Source: Gemmatimonadota bacterium
Lineage (GTDB): Bacteria > Latescibacterota > UBA2968 > UBA8231
Assembly: GCA_018673255.1 (NCBI GenBank)
Contig: JABHDC010000073.1
Span: forward strand, 1-37,624
Reading direction: 5' to 3'
DNA length: 37,624 nt
Shown: piece after piece, positions 16,695 through 24,733 of the stretch
How the letters are laid out: every line of letters begins with the position of its first letter
Numbering within the stretch: position 1 is the stretch's first letter
Notes under the pieces: model-generated
Database searches by the model: none
What the model saw: the letters and a program-made list of their open reading frames with translations, nothing else
Told to the model about the DNA's origin: nothing
Translations under genes and position numbers: made by a program

Positions 16695-17690
16695 ATGATT
16701 GCCTTGGCCGGTTTCCTGCAGCGGCAGATGCTGCCCGTCGGCCTTGTCACCGTTGCCATCATCGGTCTCCTCTGGCCTGGCCCGGGCCAGGTCATGGCTG
16801 CCTGGCCCACGCAATACGTTGCGGTCAGCATCATCTTCCTCTGCTCCGGTCTGCTTCTGCGGACCGACGAAATTCGAGAGGCCCTCAGTGCGTGGCCGGC
16901 GACGCTGTGGGGGATCATCGCCATCCTCTTCATCACGCCCGCCGTGGGCGCTTTCGTCGCTTTCCAGGCACCGCTGGATGACAGCTTCCGGCTGGGCCTG
17001 GCCTTGTTCTGCTGCATGCCGACGACGCTGTCTTCCGGCATTGCCCTGACCAACCAGGCGCGCGGCAACACGGCGCTGGCCCTGCTGCTGACCGTGTCGA
17101 CGAATCTACTCGGTGTCTTCACGATCCCCTTCGTCCTGGCTGCGGTTCTGGGAGCGGTGGGTGCCATCAGCCTCTCGGCTCAAAGCCTGCTGATGAAGTT
17201 GTGCCTGACGATTCTGGTCCCCCTCGTGGCTGGCCGCCTGCTGCGTATTCGCCTCGGTCCGTGGGCCGACGCGAATCGGCCCCGTATCACCATCATCAGC
17301 AATCTGGCGCTGATCTCGGTGCCCTGGATGAAGTTCTCCCAAAGCTCCCAGCGATTGGCGACCATCGCCTTCGGGGAACTGCTCATCCTCATCCTCGCTG
17401 GTCTCGTCATCCATTTCATCTACCTGGCACTCAATAACACGGCCACCCGGTTGTTTGGCTTCGCTTTGCCCCTGCGCAAAGCGGTCGTGTTGATGGCGAG
17501 CCAGAAGACATTGCCCGTTGCCCTCACCGTTCTGGCCCTGATCCCGGATGAGGCCCTTTCGGCGCAGACCAAAGGCCTGGTGGCTATCCCCTGCATCACC
17601 TCACATCTTGGACAGATCTTCGTCGATGCCTTTCTGGCCACGCGCTGGGCGGCGCGCGACTCGAGAGATGTAGAGGGTGCACCGGCCTGA
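16695..17690 (+). CDS. SBF-like (YfeH/Rch1 type) membrane transporter
   Basis: A polytopic membrane protein of about 331 residues with nine to ten hydrophobic segments. It resembles the bile-acid/Na+ symporter-like family PF13593. Features in keeping with that family are a first pair of helices around residues 10-50, CCMPTTLSSGIALTNQARGN near residue 115 (a conserved substrate-region signature), and a late MASQKTLPVALTVLALIP segment. The substrate is unknown. ATG 16695 is chosen at the start of the first hydrophobic part, 23 bp after the regulator gene. An upstream in-frame start overlapping the regulator cannot be excluded. Confidence 0.82.
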   Translation: MIALAGFLQRQMLPVGLVTVAIIGLLWPGPGQVMAAWPTQYVAVSIIFLCSGLLLRTDEIREALSAWPATLWGIIAILFITPAVGAFVAFQAPLDDSFRLGLALFCCMPTTLSSGIALTNQARGNTALALLLTVSTNLLGVFTIPFVLAAVLGAVGAISLSAQSLLMKLCLTILVPLVAGRLLRIRLGPWADANRPRITIISNLALISVPWMKFSQSSQRLATIAFGELLILILAGLVIHFIYLALNNTATRLFGFALPLRKAVVLMASQKTLPVALTVLALIPDEALSAQTKGLVAIPCITSHLGQIFVDAFLATRWAARDSRDVEGAPA

Positions 17691-17745
17691 GTCTGTTCTG
17701 CCACCCTGCGTTGATCTTGCCAACCCGTAGCCAGGTGTAAGGACG

Positions 17746-19239
17746 ATGGCCCGCTATCGCCAACCCCATCTGCTGTTGATTACCACCGACCAGCAACGCG
17801 GTGACTGTCTTGGATGCGAAGGACACCCGGCCGTTGAAACACCATATGTCGATCAGCTGGCCGAGAATGGCACGCGTTTTCGCCATGCCTACACTTCGGT
17901 GCCTTCCTGCACACCAGCCCGCGCGGGGATCATCACCGGCATGGATCAGTGGAACCATGGCCGCCTGACGATGACGGGCGGCGACGCCCTCGACTTTCCA
18001 GCCACACTACCGGGCGAATTGGCGGCGGCTGGGTACCATACGCGCCTCGTCGGCAAGGCCCACCACGCACCGCAACGCACCCTGCATGGCTTCCACGACA
18101 CGACGCTGGACGAGTCCGGACGGCGCGATGCCGGCTTCATCTCTGACTACCACGCCCACTTCGATCGGGCGAAGGAGGGGGAGTACGGCTATCGCGATCA
18201 CAGCATCGAGTGGAACAGCTGGATGGCCCGCCCGTCGCATCTGCCCGAACATCTGCATCCCACGTACTGGACGGCTTCGGAGGCGATCCGGGGGCTGGAG
18301 ACGCGCGATCCAACCCGCCCCCTGTTCATGTGGATGTCCTTCGCACGGCCCCATTCGCCGTATGATCCGCCGCAGAGTTATTGGGACATGTATGTCGATC
18401 ACCCCGACATCCCCCGAGCACACGTCGGTGACTGGGCGGCCCGGTATGATGTTCCGGTGGCCGACGTCAACGCACCGCGCACGCGTCGCACCGACCGCGA
18501 AATCCATCGCGGCCGGGCCGGCTACTACGGCAACATCAGCTTCATCGATCATCAGATCGGCCGCGTGCTCTATGAGTATGGCAAGCGGGATCCGGAGGGG
18601 CTGGCCAACACCCTCATCGTGTTCACTTCAGACCACGGTGACATGATGGGAGACCACCATCATTGGCGGAAGACCTATGCCTACGAAGGCTCGGCGCGAA
18701 TCCCCTTTGTCGTGCAGTGGCCGAAAGCCTGGGGTGATGAGATGGAACGAGGCCAGGTCCGGGAAGAGCCGATCGAGCTTCGTGACATCATGCCGAGTCT
18801 CCTCGATGCAGCAGGACTGGATGTACCCGACAGCGTCGACGGTAGCAGCCTGCTCGACCTGGGGCGGGGCGAGTCCCCCGCCTGGCGGGATTTTGTGCAG
18901 GGCGAACATACCAATTGCTATGACGACGAGCACGGCATGCAGTATGTGACCGATGGGAGAGAGAAGTACATCTGGTTCCATCACACGGGCGAAGAGCAAT
19001 TCTTCGATCTGCGCACTGATCCGGGAGAGTGTCGGAATCTGGCTACCGAGCCTTCAGCGGCGCCCCGTGTGGGCGCCTGGCGGCAGCGCCTGGCCCAGGT
19101 CAACGAAAAGCGTGGTGATCCGCGGGGTCAGCAGGGTCGCCTGGTGCCGCAGCCGGATGGGGCCCTGCGACTGTCTCCGAACTACGCTCGCTGGCGAGAT
19201 CGGGCTGCTGCCCGGATCAACAGCTGGCGCGGGGAGTAA
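17746..19239 (+). CDS. Cys-type sulfatase
   Basis: A 497-residue alkaline-phosphatase-superfamily sulfatase that hydrolyses sulfate esters. The metal and active-site start is LLLITTDQQRGD. The sulfatase signature is SCTPARAGIITG with Cys55 in C-x-P-x-R, which must be converted to formylglycine. The second metal motif is FTSDHGDMMGDHHHWRK (about residues 290-306). No signal peptide is visible, so it may act in the cytosol on imported sulfated compounds. ATG 17746 follows GTAAGGACG. The nearby SUMF1-like protein lacks the FGE cysteines, so the activating enzyme must be elsewhere. Confidence 0.93.
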   Translation: MARYRQPHLLLITTDQQRGDCLGCEGHPAVETPYVDQLAENGTRFRHAYTSVPSCTPARAGIITGMDQWNHGRLTMTGGDALDFPATLPGELAAAGYHTRLVGKAHHAPQRTLHGFHDTTLDESGRRDAGFISDYHAHFDRAKEGEYGYRDHSIEWNSWMARPSHLPEHLHPTYWTASEAIRGLETRDPTRPLFMWMSFARPHSPYDPPQSYWDMYVDHPDIPRAHVGDWAARYDVPVADVNAPRTRRTDREIHRGRAGYYGNISFIDHQIGRVLYEYGKRDPEGLANTLIVFTSDHGDMMGDHHHWRKTYAYEGSARIPFVVQWPKAWGDEMERGQVREEPIELRDIMPSLLDAAGLDVPDSVDGSSLLDLGRGESPAWRDFVQGEHTNCYDDEHGMQYVTDGREKYIWFHHTGEEQFFDLRTDPGECRNLATEPSAAPRVGAWRQRLAQVNEKRGDPRGQQGRLVPQPDGALRLSPNYARWRDRAAARINSWRGE

Positions 19240-19248
19240 GCCCACACG

Positions 19249-20016
19249 GTGCACAGGATCCACGTCCAGCATGATGAGGAGGGTCCCATCGAGATTGTCG
19301 AGGAGGCAGATGGGAAATTGCGGTCCCTGCAGTTTGGCTCTCCTGCCCGACAGAGCACGATGTTTACGGCCCGCCCGCACGATCTGGCCCTGGAGTACAC
19401 ACGGTCCATGGCGGCCAGTCTCCTCTTCATTGACGCGCCGCTGCGGATCCTGGTTCTGGGCCTGGGAGGCGGGTCGCTACCCAAGTTCTTCCTTCACTAC
19501 TTTCCATCGTGCCGGGTCGACGTTGTCGAACTGCGTCCAGCCATCATCGACGTGGCCACCCGGTTTTTCTGTCTGCCCATAGAAGATGATCGTCTTCAGG
19601 TGATCGAGGCAGATGGCCTTGAATTTCTCTTTGAGTCACCGCCCGCGTGCTACGACGTGGTCTGCATCGATCTGCATGATGCAGATGGGATGGCGCCGGT
19701 TGTGGATGAAGAAGAATTCGTGCCTGCGTGCTGCCGCGTCGTAAACCCGGGGGGCGTGGCGGTCTTCAACCTCTGGGCAGGGGATCGTCCCGCGCAGGAG
19801 GCACGACTCACGTCACAACTCGAACAGGCATTCCAGCCTTTGCTGCGTCTGCCCGTGGCGGGCAAACGCAACTGCGTCGCCTACGGACTGACCGCTGCAG
19901 TACCGGCGCCCGCTGTTCTGGCTCAGCGCATGATGCAGGGAACCGCGTGGTCACTGCCTCTGGGCACGGTGCTCACCGACCTGCGTCGCAGGTACGAGCA
20001 TATCTTCAGCGCCTGA
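19249..20016 (+). CDS. Spermidine-synthase-like methyltransferase-fold protein
   Basis: The 255-residue product has a short beta-rich N-terminus and a Rossmann methyltransferase core. It carries the SAM/dcSAM loop VLGLGGGSLPKFFLHYFP (about residues 71-88), the acidic strand end VDVVELRPA, and CIDLHDADG near residue 143. It resembles the widespread spermidine-synthase-like proteins, but the classic polyamine-synthase acidic motifs are not clear, so polyamine synthesis is not asserted. It starts with GTG 10 bp after the sulfatase gene and is probably co-transcribed with it. Confidence 0.8.
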   Translation: MHRIHVQHDEEGPIEIVEEADGKLRSLQFGSPARQSTMFTARPHDLALEYTRSMAASLLFIDAPLRILVLGLGGGSLPKFFLHYFPSCRVDVVELRPAIIDVATRFFCLPIEDDRLQVIEADGLEFLFESPPACYDVVCIDLHDADGMAPVVDEEEFVPACCRVVNPGGVAVFNLWAGDRPAQEARLTSQLEQAFQPLLRLPVAGKRNCVAYGLTAAVPAPAVLAQRMMQGTAWSLPLGTVLTDLRRRYEHIFSA

Positions 20017-20038
20017 TCCTGCGACCTCCGGTCAGGAT
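20016..20038. terminator. Hairpin between convergent genes
   Basis: ATCCTG pairs with CAGGAT, extended inward by ACC/GGT past a 2-nt bulge. It lies exactly between the plus gene ending at 20016 and the minus gene ending at 20055. No T-run is present on either side. Confidence 0.4.
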
Positions 20039-20054
20039 ACGCTCCGCCGGGGGC

Positions 20055-21380
20055 CTAACGCGTCTGGCTGCTGGAGGCGCGCTGCAGCGCCAGTTTCATT
20101 GCCACAGGACCGATCAGCTGATTGATGGAGATCGCTGCCACGGCAATGGTTGCGAAGGCCTCCCCCCATTCGGGAAAACGGCGAACGACCTCAAGGGCCA
20201 GTCCGAGGCTGACACCAGCCTGGGTCAGGAAGCTGATCCCATACCATCCTCGGTCCTGGTCACCGCGGGCACTGATCCAACAGCTGCCGAACAAGCTCAC
20301 GCCTCGCACCACGACATACAACAGGGCTGCCGCCCAGGTCGTGCTCAGGCTCTGCAAGTCGAGGGATGCACCGGCCAGACAGAAGAAGAGGACGAAGACG
20401 GGCAGAGATACCGCATCCATGGCTTCGGCAAAGCGATCGCCGCCGGAGGACAGATTGCGGACGGTGAAGCCGGCGGTGACACAGATCAGCAGAGGCTCCA
20501 GGTGCAATGGCAATTCGTGCGTCACCCGGGCATAGTCGGCGATGCCGTGGGCCACATGTGTCACCACCAGAGCGGTCCCCAGCAGCAGCAATGCCAGGTT
20601 GCCGGGTACCCTGGCAATGTAGAAAGCCAGGACTGCACCCAGCAGCACACCCATGGCGATGCCGCTGAACAACTCGGCGCCCAGCGTGATGGCAAAGCTG
20701 ATATCTGTCGTCGAAGACACCAATGCCTGGCAGAGAGACAAGCCCATGGCGAAAAGGACGATGCTGAGCACGTCGAGAGCGACGGTGACGCCCAGAACCG
20801 TATCGGGGAATGGGCCACGGGCTCTACATTCGCGAATGATCGCCAGGGCGCTGGAAGGGGAGCGGGCCACAGCCAGAATCCCCAGCAGAACGGCGACGGC
20901 CGCTTTCTGCGCTGTGTCCATATTCTGGGCCATGGGAAGGAAGCGGGTACCGACGAAGTAGAAAAAGCAGAAAACCCCCAGACTGACGACACTTGCCATG
21001 GACAGGGTCAGGCGCAGAATCTGCCCGATGCGCTCACGCAATTGCTGCAACCGCAATTCCGCCCCCGCTGCCAGGGCGATGAAGGCGACAGCCAATTCGT
21101 TGAGAAAACCCAGCAGTGACGCTGTCTCGGTGTCGATGACGGCCAGGGCCTGTGGTCCCAGCAGGATGCCCAACCCCAGGTAGCCGGAGATTCGTGGCAG
21201 GCCGACTTTCGCCAGCAAATGACCGGCAATGTGTCCCCCCAGCAGGATCAGGCCCGCCACCAGCGTGGCCATGGCTACCGATGCTGGACTGGAAGCCTCA
21301 CCGGAGGCGTAGCCGGACGGCAGGCGGGCGCTCAGCAGGACGATGGCCGCAAGCAGCAGGACCGCTGCGCCCCGCTTCAT
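20055..21380 (-). CDS. CPA2-type cation/proton antiporter, subunit 1
   Basis: A 441-residue Kef/NapA-like transporter with about 12-13 hydrophobic segments. The first hydrophobic stretch (AAVLLLAAIVLLSARLPSG) looks like a signal or extra helix. The CPA2 entry motif LPRISGYLGLGILLGPQ follows at about residues 60-76. The ion-binding region shows ARSPSSALAII and VALDVLSIVLFAMG, with the expected Asp. Its start overlaps the stop of the upstream antiporter gene by 4 bp (ATGA), so the two are translationally coupled and may form one complex. It is the last gene of the unit that begins at 24619. Confidence 0.88.
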   Translation of the reverse strand: MKRGAAVLLLAAIVLLSARLPSGYASGEASSPASVAMATLVAGLILLGGHIAGHLLAKVGLPRISGYLGLGILLGPQALAVIDTETASLLGFLNELAVAFIALAAGAELRLQQLRERIGQILRLTLSMASVVSLGVFCFFYFVGTRFLPMAQNMDTAQKAAVAVLLGILAVARSPSSALAIIRECRARGPFPDTVLGVTVALDVLSIVLFAMGLSLCQALVSSTTDISFAITLGAELFSGIAMGVLLGAVLAFYIARVPGNLALLLLGTALVVTHVAHGIADYARVTHELPLHLEPLLICVTAGFTVRNLSSGGDRFAEAMDAVSLPVFVLFFCLAGASLDLQSLSTTWAAALLYVVVRGVSLFGSCWISARGDQDRGWYGISFLTQAGVSLGLALEVVRRFPEWGEAFATIAVAAISINQLIGPVAMKLALQRASSSQTR

Positions 21381-22582
21381 GCGGCTGGCTCCGGATCCCC
21401 TGGGCCCATGGCCCGCACCGCCAGCAAGGGGGCAACCAATTCGTTGATGATGACCCCCACCAGGACGACGGTCACCACCAGATCCGCCATGGGCGTAGCA
21501 ACCAGCAGGCGCAGATTGATGGCGATGGCTACTGCCAGTGCGTCGTGGGACACCAGCCCCAGGCCAACACGGCGGTCCTGATCATGTGGGAGCCACCGGT
21601 GCAGGGCCCAGCCTGCTGCCAGCCACTTGCCCAGGATTCGCACCACTACATAGAGCAGAGCCAGACCCAGGACCTCAAGCCGGCCAGGATTCCACAGGGC
21701 CCCGGCTAGCAGCAGAAACAGGATGTAGACTTCCCGGTCCCCCTGCAGCAGCAGCCGACGCACGGCACTGCACGTGCGGGGTCGTGCGACATTGGCGATG
21801 AGCACACCGGCGATGGCATTGACCAGCAGAGGAGACAGAGACAGGAACAGTGCTGCACCACCACCTAACAGGACGGCGCCGAGCAGGACCACAAGCAGAT
21901 CATCCTCGCTCAGGCGGTACGAACCCAGGACGATGACGACGAGGCCGACGGCCAATCCCAGGCCGATACTGCTGATGAGCCACAGCCAGAATCGCGTATC
22001 GCCGGCGTGGAACAGGGGCAGGCAACAGACCAGGCCGAAGGTGAGGATGGGGATCACACCATCCACATCGGCGATCGTGCGCAGCAACCGGGCCAGTCCC
22101 GCGTCGGCCTGACGGATCGAGGCAGGAACCCCGGCCGTGCCGGCGGCGGCAGCACCGAGACTGAGGGCGGCGACGAGGCTGGTATCATTTGGCCAACCAA
22201 CAACCAACTGCAACAGGGCGTGGGTACCACTGGCAACGATGGCTCCCGTCAGGGTGGCCTGCCACAGAGCGGCGGGTAGCAGGGCCCGCGTCGGGGCGGG
22301 CAGCCGTCGCATATCCCACTGCACGCCGAAGAGCAACCCGATCCAGGCCAGGCCGAGTCCGAAGCAGGGTGCCAGTCCCGTCAGGGTCGCTGGATCCAGG
22401 ACGCCGAAGCCGACGTGACTGCCCAACACCAGGCCGACGAGGACGAATTCGGTACCCGTCAACAACAGATGCCGGATGCCGGCCAGGCGTTCGATACGAG
22501 TCAGCAACAGCCCGACGACACTGACGCGTGAGCCGATGAAGGCCAGCGCCGTCAGCAGCGCCACGGCCAGAACTAGTTTCAT
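21377..22582 (-). CDS. CPA2-type cation/proton antiporter, subunit 2
   Basis: A 401-residue polytopic membrane protein, distantly related to the following antiporter. The matching Asp region is LLRTIADVDGVIPILTFGLV (about residues 163-182), and DREVYILFLLLAGALWNPG resembles the late CPA2 helices. It lacks a C-terminal RCK/TrkA domain. The gene starts 16 bp after the P-II-like gene and overlaps the next gene by 4 bp. Pairing of two unequal antiporter proteins with EIIA and P-II-like genes suggests a regulated heteromeric exchanger. The transported ion cannot be deduced. Confidence 0.83.
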   Translation of the reverse strand: MKLVLAVALLTALAFIGSRVSVVGLLLTRIERLAGIRHLLLTGTEFVLVGLVLGSHVGFGVLDPATLTGLAPCFGLGLAWIGLLFGVQWDMRRLPAPTRALLPAALWQATLTGAIVASGTHALLQLVVGWPNDTSLVAALSLGAAAAGTAGVPASIRQADAGLARLLRTIADVDGVIPILTFGLVCCLPLFHAGDTRFWLWLISSIGLGLAVGLVVIVLGSYRLSEDDLLVVLLGAVLLGGGAALFLSLSPLLVNAIAGVLIANVARPRTCSAVRRLLLQGDREVYILFLLLAGALWNPGRLEVLGLALLYVVVRILGKWLAAGWALHRWLPHDQDRRVGLGLVSHDALAVAIAINLRLLVATPMADLVVTVVLVGVIINELVAPLLAVRAMGPGDPEPAA

Positions 22583-22598
22583 GCCAGCTGTCGCCGTC

Positions 22599-22928
22599 TC
22601 AGTTGCCGGCCGATGCGTGGCATTCGACGGGAAGGGTCAGCAGGCGTGCCATCTGAGGATTCGACAGGTCCACTCCCACATCGCCAAGCAAGGCGATCAG
22701 GTCGTGCAGCGTCTGTTCGTTGACGGTGGCCATGATGAGCCGCGTATGCCCTTCGGCCTCGCCGTGGCTCTGCCACAGGCCGGCGAAAATGGGTACATCG
22801 TCCGCCAGGATGCGCTCCATCGGGGTGCCTTCGATGACGGTCGCATCGTTGATCTCCATTTCGACCAGGGCTTCCAGCGCCTCGTCGAGGAGATCCTGCC
22901 GGTACACGAAGAGGAAGAGAAGTCTCAA
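22599..22928 (-). CDS. P-II-like small regulatory protein
   Basis: A 109-residue soluble protein starting LRLLFLFVYRQDLLDEALEA, the beta-alpha-beta opening seen in P-II-like folds, with a second repeat around RLIMATVNEQTLHDLIALL. There is no T-loop uridylylation motif of GlnB/GlnK, so it belongs with P-II-like proteins tied to transporters rather than nitrogen control. The TTG at 22928 is preferred because GAGGAA lies 6 bp upstream and homology-like sequence begins there. It sits between the EIIA gene (10 bp) and the antiporters (16 bp), a position expected for an allosteric regulator of them. Confidence 0.75.
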   Translation of the reverse strand: MRLLFLFVYRQDLLDEALEALVEMEINDATVIEGTPMERILADDVPIFAGLWQSHGEAEGHTRLIMATVNEQTLHDLIALLGDVGVDLSNPQMARLLTLPVECHASAGN

Positions 22929-22938
22929 GGGCTGTTCC

Positions 22939-23400
22939 TCAGACCGGTTCGTGGGCGGCAATGGACTGCAGAATGGCGTCGACACCGGTTGCATCCAGCA
23001 CACTCTGCAGCATCTGCGGGCGGCGGAAGATCCGGGCTGTGCGTCCCAGGATGCTCAAGTACGCCGGTGTTGTCGTATCGGCGGACAGGACGAGGAAGAC
23101 GAGGTGCACCGGATCACCATCGGGACTGCCAAAATCCAGACCCTGCCGGTGAATGCCGAGACTGACGACGATCCCCTTGATGCGCCCGGATCGAGCGTGT
23201 GGGATGGCGACGCCTTTGTCGACGGCGGTCGAGGTCAGGGCTTCGCGTTCCAACACCAGCTTCTGCAGTTGTGCCGGGGTCTCGTCTACATCGCCACCGG
23301 TGGCTGCAATATGGATGAGTTCGGCAATGGCCTCATCCTTTGTCTGCGCCTGCAGATCCAGAACGATCCGATCTGCACTCAGGGCATCGGTGAGTCTCAT
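22939..23400 (-). CDS. PTS EIIA (PtsN/fructose-type) domain protein
   Basis: A stand-alone 153-residue EIIA type-2 domain. The phosphorylatable His68 is in GVAIPHAR, preceded by LEREALTSTAVDKG, and VHLVFLVLSADTT is the typical central strand. Such domains take phosphate from HPr/NPr and regulate potassium or other ion transporters, or feed sugar transport. No EIIB or EIIC gene is nearby and two antiporter genes are, so regulation is the better reading. ATG 23400 is supported by GGAG 5 bp upstream. A longer in-frame start at 23499 would add a Pro/Arg-rich, unlikely extension. Confidence 0.9.
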   Translation of the reverse strand: MRLTDALSADRIVLDLQAQTKDEAIAELIHIAATGGDVDETPAQLQKLVLEREALTSTAVDKGVAIPHARSGRIKGIVVSLGIHRQGLDFGSPDGDPVHLVFLVLSADTTTPAYLSILGRTARIFRRPQMLQSVLDATGVDAILQSIAAHEPV

Positions 23401-23422
23401 ACATGCTCCAGCGGTGTCATGG

Positions 23423-24619
23423 TTAGACGATATCCGGTGCTTGTGGGTCGATACTGGCGCCCGACGGCCGTTCACCCGTGGGGCGGAAGGGCATCTCATC
23501 GTAGGACTCGTACGAGATCTTCAATTCCTGACTCGTGTCGATGCATCGATGATCCTCGTGGCGAGAGTTCATCACGGCGTCGATGATCCCCGTCGTCAGC
23601 AGCGTCCGTTGCGGTGGGTAGGGGGCGATGCCGGTGGCAAAGAAACGCTCCACATTGCGGCACAGGTATCCGAAGTGTGCGAAGGGACCCTCGTTCTGCA
23701 GGAAGAATTCGATGCCTTCGACTCGTCCGTCCTTGTGACGGGCGGCATAGGCGAACTCCTGGGTGATCCCATTGAGATGGAGGACCGTCCCCTTCAGCCC
23801 ATCGGCGTAGCGTATGAGAAACACGGCCGGATCCGTGCAGTCTTCCGGATTCGATGATGTCTTGTGTTCAGAGATGGCCAGGGCGGCTGTGGCCAGATCG
23901 CCTGACCAGTCGCCACGATCCCGCGCACGCCAGACCTCGTCCCTTTCCAGACACTGTACTGACACGACGCCGGTCTCGCCGCCAGCCCGTCGTTCGACCA
24001 TGCACTGCATCGTTTCCAGGGCATGATACCCATAGGCCTCGAGACTGCCATAGCTGATCCCGAGCGCTTCATCCAGCTCGACGGACCCCTTGTCGTAGTC
24101 GACGAAGGGCCGACGCCAGCACAGGGGCAAGGAAGAGCCGGCCATGAGGGGAATCTTCAGCTCTGCTGCGCGGTCCCACATCCACTTCGCGTCGGCGAAA
24201 CTGTAGGCCAGGTGTTTGTCATTGAAGACCGGCACCGATCGACCACTCTCGGAGAACACGCCGGCGATCTGTTCGAAGAAGTATCGGCGCGGATACATGT
24301 GACGGCCCCGCTCATTCCACGGGTAGTCTCCATGTTCACCGACCAGCAGGACAGCGTCGACGCCCAGTTCCTTGCCACCGGCGTGCAGGGCGCGACGGAT
24401 ACTGGGGTAGACGGGGATGTCGAACTGTTCGGCAAGCCCGAGCCCGATGTCATTCTCCAGCGCATGGTCGAGGTAGATGGAGACGATCTCGAGATTGTCG
24501 AAGGCATAACGTCCGTCATCGATCGACGCACCCTTGAGGAACTTGGTCACGATCACATCGGCGTGTGACTTGGGATGGTAGATCGTGATGATGGCGGCGA
24601 CGCGCAGACGTTCGGCCAT
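23423..24619 (-). CDS. Conserved oxidoreductase-like protein of unknown function
   Basis: A 398-residue protein beginning MAERLRVAAIITIYHPKSHA. It has segments that I recall from uncharacterised planctomycete and related proteins: DNLEIVSIYLDHALENDIG, VDAVLLVGEHGDYPWNERG, YPRRYFFEQIAGVF, VPVFNDKHLAYSFADAKWMW and MAGSSLPLCWRRP. The layout recalls Gfo/Idh/MocA oxidoreductases (substrate-binding half included), but the usual N-terminal GxGxxG nucleotide loop is missing. An enzymatic role is therefore not certain. The frame is open far upstream; ATG 24619 is chosen at the start of conserved sequence. EIIA follows 22 bp downstream, so it may head the antiporter unit. Confidence 0.78.
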   Translation of the reverse strand: MAERLRVAAIITIYHPKSHADVIVTKFLKGASIDDGRYAFDNLEIVSIYLDHALENDIGLGLAEQFDIPVYPSIRRALHAGGKELGVDAVLLVGEHGDYPWNERGRHMYPRRYFFEQIAGVFSESGRSVPVFNDKHLAYSFADAKWMWDRAAELKIPLMAGSSLPLCWRRPFVDYDKGSVELDEALGISYGSLEAYGYHALETMQCMVERRAGGETGVVSVQCLERDEVWRARDRGDWSGDLATAALAISEHKTSSNPEDCTDPAVFLIRYADGLKGTVLHLNGITQEFAYAARHKDGRVEGIEFFLQNEGPFAHFGYLCRNVERFFATGIAPYPPQRTLLTTGIIDAVMNSRHEDHRCIDTSQELKISYESYDEMPFRPTGERPSGASIDPQAPDIV

Positions 24620-24681
24620 GGGGGCTCCAGCCATTGGGATTGGGGGACAGAAGAGCGCGAAGATAGGCCCGTCTGCGCCGA

Positions 24682-24705
24682 GGTCAAACGGCGGTCTTTG
24701 ACCGT
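24682..24705. promoter_or_regulatory. Operator-like dyad in the divergent promoter region
   Basis: GGTCAAA (24682-24688) and TTTGACC (24697-24703) form a perfect inverted repeat around 8 bp. An overlapping CGGTC-TTT-GACCG dyad covers 24693-24705. It lies in the 114-bp space between the minus unit starting at 24619 and the lyase gene, the place expected for a shared operator. Confidence 0.45.
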
Positions 24706-24733
24706 AGCCGCCATGCCGACGAATGTATCGGAC

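Noticed and set aside
19728..21119. Plus-strand open frame of 463 codons
   Set aside because: It is antisense to the antiporter gene at 20055-21380, with no recognisable domain and Gln/His-rich shadow composition.
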